The notes below the pieces were generated by a model. The model searched no databases. It saw only the letters and a program-made list of their open reading frames with translations, and had not been told where the DNA came from. This document shows positions 23,609 to 25,652 of a DNA stretch of 25,652 nucleotides, in pieces. Where the stretch lies: contig CAZASB010000029.1 of assembly GCA_964487655.1 (NCBI GenBank), positions 1-25,652 on the forward strand, given 5' to 3'. Every line of letters begins with the position of its first letter. Within the stretch, counting starts at the first letter, position 1. The DNA comes from PWXP01 sp964487655 (GTDB lineage: Bacteria > Planctomycetota > Planctomycetia > Pirellulales > Thermoguttaceae). A program made the translations under genes and the position numbers.

Positions 23609-24421
23609 CTATGCCAGACAACTTTGCATATACTCAATGCTTTCACGAACGAGGCGTTCGACGCCAGGATCGTAATTGAACACCTCGACCGAAACCCAAC
23701 CGCGGTAGTCCACCTCGCCCAGCGCCTCGAAAATAGGCTTGAACTCCAACTCACCGAAGCCGGGGCCTTGAAGGTTCGGGTCGTTCGCATGGAAGTGCGC
23801 CAACAGACGATGATGCCGACGAATCAACTCGGCAATGGGAAATGATTCGCTCGACATGGCCTTGCAGTCCAGGTGCAGCCGGAAATGGGGCGAGCCGATC
23901 GCCTCGATCAGTTCCACGCCCGTGGCCGCCGTCTGGATGAAGTCGGTCTCGCTCGGCGCCAGCGGCTCGAAGGCCAGCACGACATCATGTTCTTCCAGGG
24001 CCGGCACGACCTCGGCGAACACCTCGCGGGCATATTCCATGGCTTGCTCGTGCGAGACGCCGGGCAGCAGGTTGCGCTGCTGCGGCGAGCCGCACACCAT
24101 GACCCGTCCACCCAAGTCAGCACAAAAACGGACCAGTTCGCGAAAATACTCGGCGGTTTTTGTACGGACTTCCTTTTCCGGCGACGTCATGTAGAACCCT
24201 TCCGTTTTGGCCAGCAGCCAGTGGGTTCCGACCACCTCCAATCCGGCGGTCTCCGCCTGTCGCCGCACTTCGTCTCGTCTCGCGGCCGAGACATCGGTCA
24301 CGTAGTTCGCTATGGTAAACGGCGCGATTTCGACGCCCGTGTACCCGCATTCGGCGGCAAAGGCGAATGCCTTCTCGAACGGCCAGTCTTGGAATGTCTC
24401 ATTGCAGATGGCGAATTTCAT
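23609..24421 (-). CDS. Sugar-phosphate isomerase/epimerase-like TIM-barrel enzyme
   Basis: A 270-residue cytosolic enzyme of the xylose-isomerase-like TIM-barrel superfamily. Motifs include CGYTGVEIAPF near residue 25, Glu152 in LAFEPL, Asp185 in RLHLDCKAM, His211 in AHFHANDP and Glu246 in VSVEVFNY, the four usual metal ligands of this family (the D-tagatose 3-epimerase and hydroxypyruvate-isomerase relatives). The size matches. The substrate cannot be told. AAGGAG lies 10 nt before the ATG at 24421. The gene follows the DNA methyltransferase gene by 14 bp on the same strand, which suggests a shared transcript, though the two products have no evident functional link. Confidence 0.9.
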   Translation of the reverse strand: MKFAICNETFQDWPFEKAFAFAAECGYTGVEIAPFTIANYVTDVSAARRDEVRRQAETAGLEVVGTHWLLAKTEGFYMTSPEKEVRTKTAEYFRELVRFCADLGGRVMVCGSPQQRNLLPGVSHEQAMEYAREVFAEVVPALEEHDVVLAFEPLAPSETDFIQTAATGVELIEAIGSPHFRLHLDCKAMSSESFPIAELIRRHHRLLAHFHANDPNLQGPGFGELEFKPIFEALGEVDYRGWVSVEVFNYDPGVERLVRESIEYMQSCLA

Positions 24422-24435
24422 GACGTTTCAGCTCC

Positions 24436-25386
24436 TTACTTGTTGGGAAATGGCAACTCGGGCGACATGTCAGGCTTGCGTACGAAACGTCGCCGGGTGC
24501 GCTTCTGCCGATCCTCCAATCGCACGCCTTCGGCCGTGGTCGGCGAGTTGCGGGCCGGGTCGGCCGGCCCGTCCAACGGGTCGCCTGGCGCGATGGCGGC
24601 CAAGCGTTGCCCAGCTTGGCGGGAGTACTCGTCGGAAAGCTCGAAACCGAGGTAACGCCGCTCCAACTTCTTCGCAACCGCCAGCGTGGTGCCGCTGCCG
24701 CCGAACGGATCGAGCACCAGTTCGCCAGGCCGGCTCGTCGCGCGGATGACGCGGCCGAGCAACTGCTCCGGCATTTGGCAACCATGCCACCCGGCTCGCT
24801 CCTTGAACGTGCCGCACACGCGGGAGAAATACCAGGTATCCTCGTCAGGTTGGAATCCTTCGGGCAAATCCTGTGGGCGGAGGATCCACGTATCGTCGGG
24901 CAGCCGGCCCTTCGGGTTCGCCCGCCGGTCGCCGTAGACCAACTGCCGCGCCGAAGGAATGCGAATCGCCGGATCGTCGGCATTGAAAGTGAATCGCTTT
25001 GGGTGCTTAACGAAGTGGAAGATGTGCGTGTGTGAACGCGTGAACTTAAGCTTGCAGTTCACGCCGAACGTGTAGTACCACACCACCCAGCTTCGGCAGT
25101 GCAGCCGATGTTCGTGCGTCATCATGACCTTCAGCTCGGCGGCAAACTCATCGCCGATGGCCAGCCAGAATGCACCATCGGGTTTCAGCAGTCGGACCAC
25201 CTCGCCGGTCCACTGTTTGCTCCAGTCGAGGTACTCGCGCGCCTCGCGCGAGTCGTCGTAGCTATCGTAATCATAGCCGATATTGAACGGCGGATCGGCA
25301 AACGCTAGATCCACACAGCCGTCCGGCAGTCGTTTCATTCCAGTGATGCAGTTTTCATTGAAAAGCCGGTCTGTTTCGATGGTCAT
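24436..25386 (-). CDS. DNA adenine/cytosine-N4 methyltransferase (beta-class)
   Basis: A 316-residue S-adenosylmethionine-dependent DNA amino-methyltransferase. The catalytic motif DPPF is at 31-34 and the AdoMet-binding motif LDPFGGSGTT at 225-234. Catalytic motif first and AdoMet motif second is the beta-class order. The segment ERRYLGFELSDEY follows motif I, as usual. The target-recognition region between them holds SHTHIFHFVKHPKRFTF and DDTWILRPQDLPEG. After the core is a tail rich in charged and Pro residues (about 261-316; EDRQKRTRRRF). The base and sequence methylated cannot be read. GGAGGG lies 11 nt before ATG 25386. No restriction gene is visible in the window, so it is an orphan as far as can be seen. 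Confidence 0.92.
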   Translation of the reverse strand: MTIETDRLFNENCITGMKRLPDGCVDLAFADPPFNIGYDYDSYDDSREAREYLDWSKQWTGEVVRLLKPDGAFWLAIGDEFAAELKVMMTHEHRLHCRSWVVWYYTFGVNCKLKFTRSHTHIFHFVKHPKRFTFNADDPAIRIPSARQLVYGDRRANPKGRLPDDTWILRPQDLPEGFQPDEDTWYFSRVCGTFKERAGWHGCQMPEQLLGRVIRATSRPGELVLDPFGGSGTTLAVAKKLERRYLGFELSDEYSRQAGQRLAAIAPGDPLDGPADPARNSPTTAEGVRLEDRQKRTRRRFVRKPDMSPELPFPNK

Positions 25387-25652
25387 AGGCCAGCAGCCCT
25401 CCGTGAGTTGAGTAATGCTATCAAGATAATGGACAGGCCCAGGCGTGACCAGTGGCCCTCCGCAACCCGGCCTCGCCTACCCTTGTCATAACCACCCCCT
25501 CGCGCGGGCTTTCCACTCCCACCTTCGCTACGTCAAACGCGTATCTTTCCACTACAACGCCATTTGGAATGCACGGACGGCCATTCACGCAAAAAAATGA
25601 GGCTCTTCCGTTTCTGGGTGCAGAATTGCCTGACACGTGGATGAACCCGGAT
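25387..25652. other. Gene-poor right edge, with start of an ISL3-type repeat
   Basis: No convincing gene lies here: a 71-codon minus-strand reading (25421-25636) has no family match and crosses the repeat. The final 52 bp (from 25601) look like the left end of another copy of the repeat at 19912. Confidence 0.55.
25601..25652 (+). mobile_element. Left end of a second ISL3-type element, cut by window edge
   Basis: GGCTCTTCCGTTTCTGGGTG starts at 25601 and matches the MITE's left terminus: 18 of 19 positions agree over 25603-25621 versus 19914-19932. The 8 bp before it are AAAAATGA, a possible target duplication. It could be a full insertion sequence or another MITE. Confidence 0.55.

Noticed and set aside
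25421..25636. A 71-codon minus-strand frame at the right edge
   Set aside because: It runs through the ISL3-type terminus, has no family match and no good ribosome site.

Overview
The window looks like a chromosomal segment of a planctomycete, most likely of the Pirellulales group. This is inferred from gene content only. It has a MoxR/DUF58/BatA-type von Willebrand (VWA) cluster whose members have planctomycete-style architectures, an NPCBM-domain protein, a very large PQQ-like propeller protein, a squalene-cyclase-fold secreted protein, a lipoprotein with EF-hands plus a carboxypeptidase-regulatory-like domain, and GC-rich codon use throughout. No rRNA, tRNA or CRISPR array was found.

Region 1 (1 to about 20,060, all minus strand) is one long co-directional block of eleven genes, transcribed from right to left. 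In order of transcription they are: a 1,593-residue secreted double-propeller protein (15073-19854), a secreted squalene-cyclase-fold repeat protein (13990-15015), a MoxR AAA+ ATPase (12855-13910), a DUF58 protein (11939-12841), a BatA-like membrane VWA protein (9692-11917), a second membrane VWA protein with a glutamine-amidotransferase-like middle (7185-9695), a DUF4175-like membrane protein (4894-7188), an exported coiled-coil protein with an acidic Gly/Glu/Lys repeat (3107-4888), an exported helical protein (2058-3110), an NPCBM protein (781-2061) and a trypsin-like HtrA-type protease cut by the window edge (1-667). Four junctions are 4-nt ATGA overlaps, so the core is probably translationally coupled. 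The picture is a cell-envelope module: a cytosolic AAA+ ATPase and DUF58 partner acting on membrane-anchored VWA proteins, with exported helical, propeller and protease components.

Region 2 (19855-20504) has no gene. It contains a 119-bp MITE-like element (19912-20030) with imperfect terminal inverted repeats and a perfect 8-bp target duplication (CCTGATTG). Its ends resemble ISL3-family ends. It sits between a candidate extended -10 promoter (20054-20062, minus strand) and the first gene of the large operon, so it would be part of the transcribed leader. A further copy of the same terminal sequence starts at 25601 and runs off the right edge.

Region 3 (20505-22392, plus strand) holds an HU-like DNA-binding protein and a bifunctional RibBA riboflavin enzyme. 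They are separated by 361 bp containing two clear inverted repeats.

Region 4 (22410-25386, minus strand) holds a DNA methyltransferase followed 14 bp later by a sugar-phosphate-isomerase-like TIM barrel, then an EF-hand lipoprotein and a small two-helix membrane protein. The 3' end of the lipoprotein gene is partly duplicated 52 bp downstream, beside a strong hairpin.
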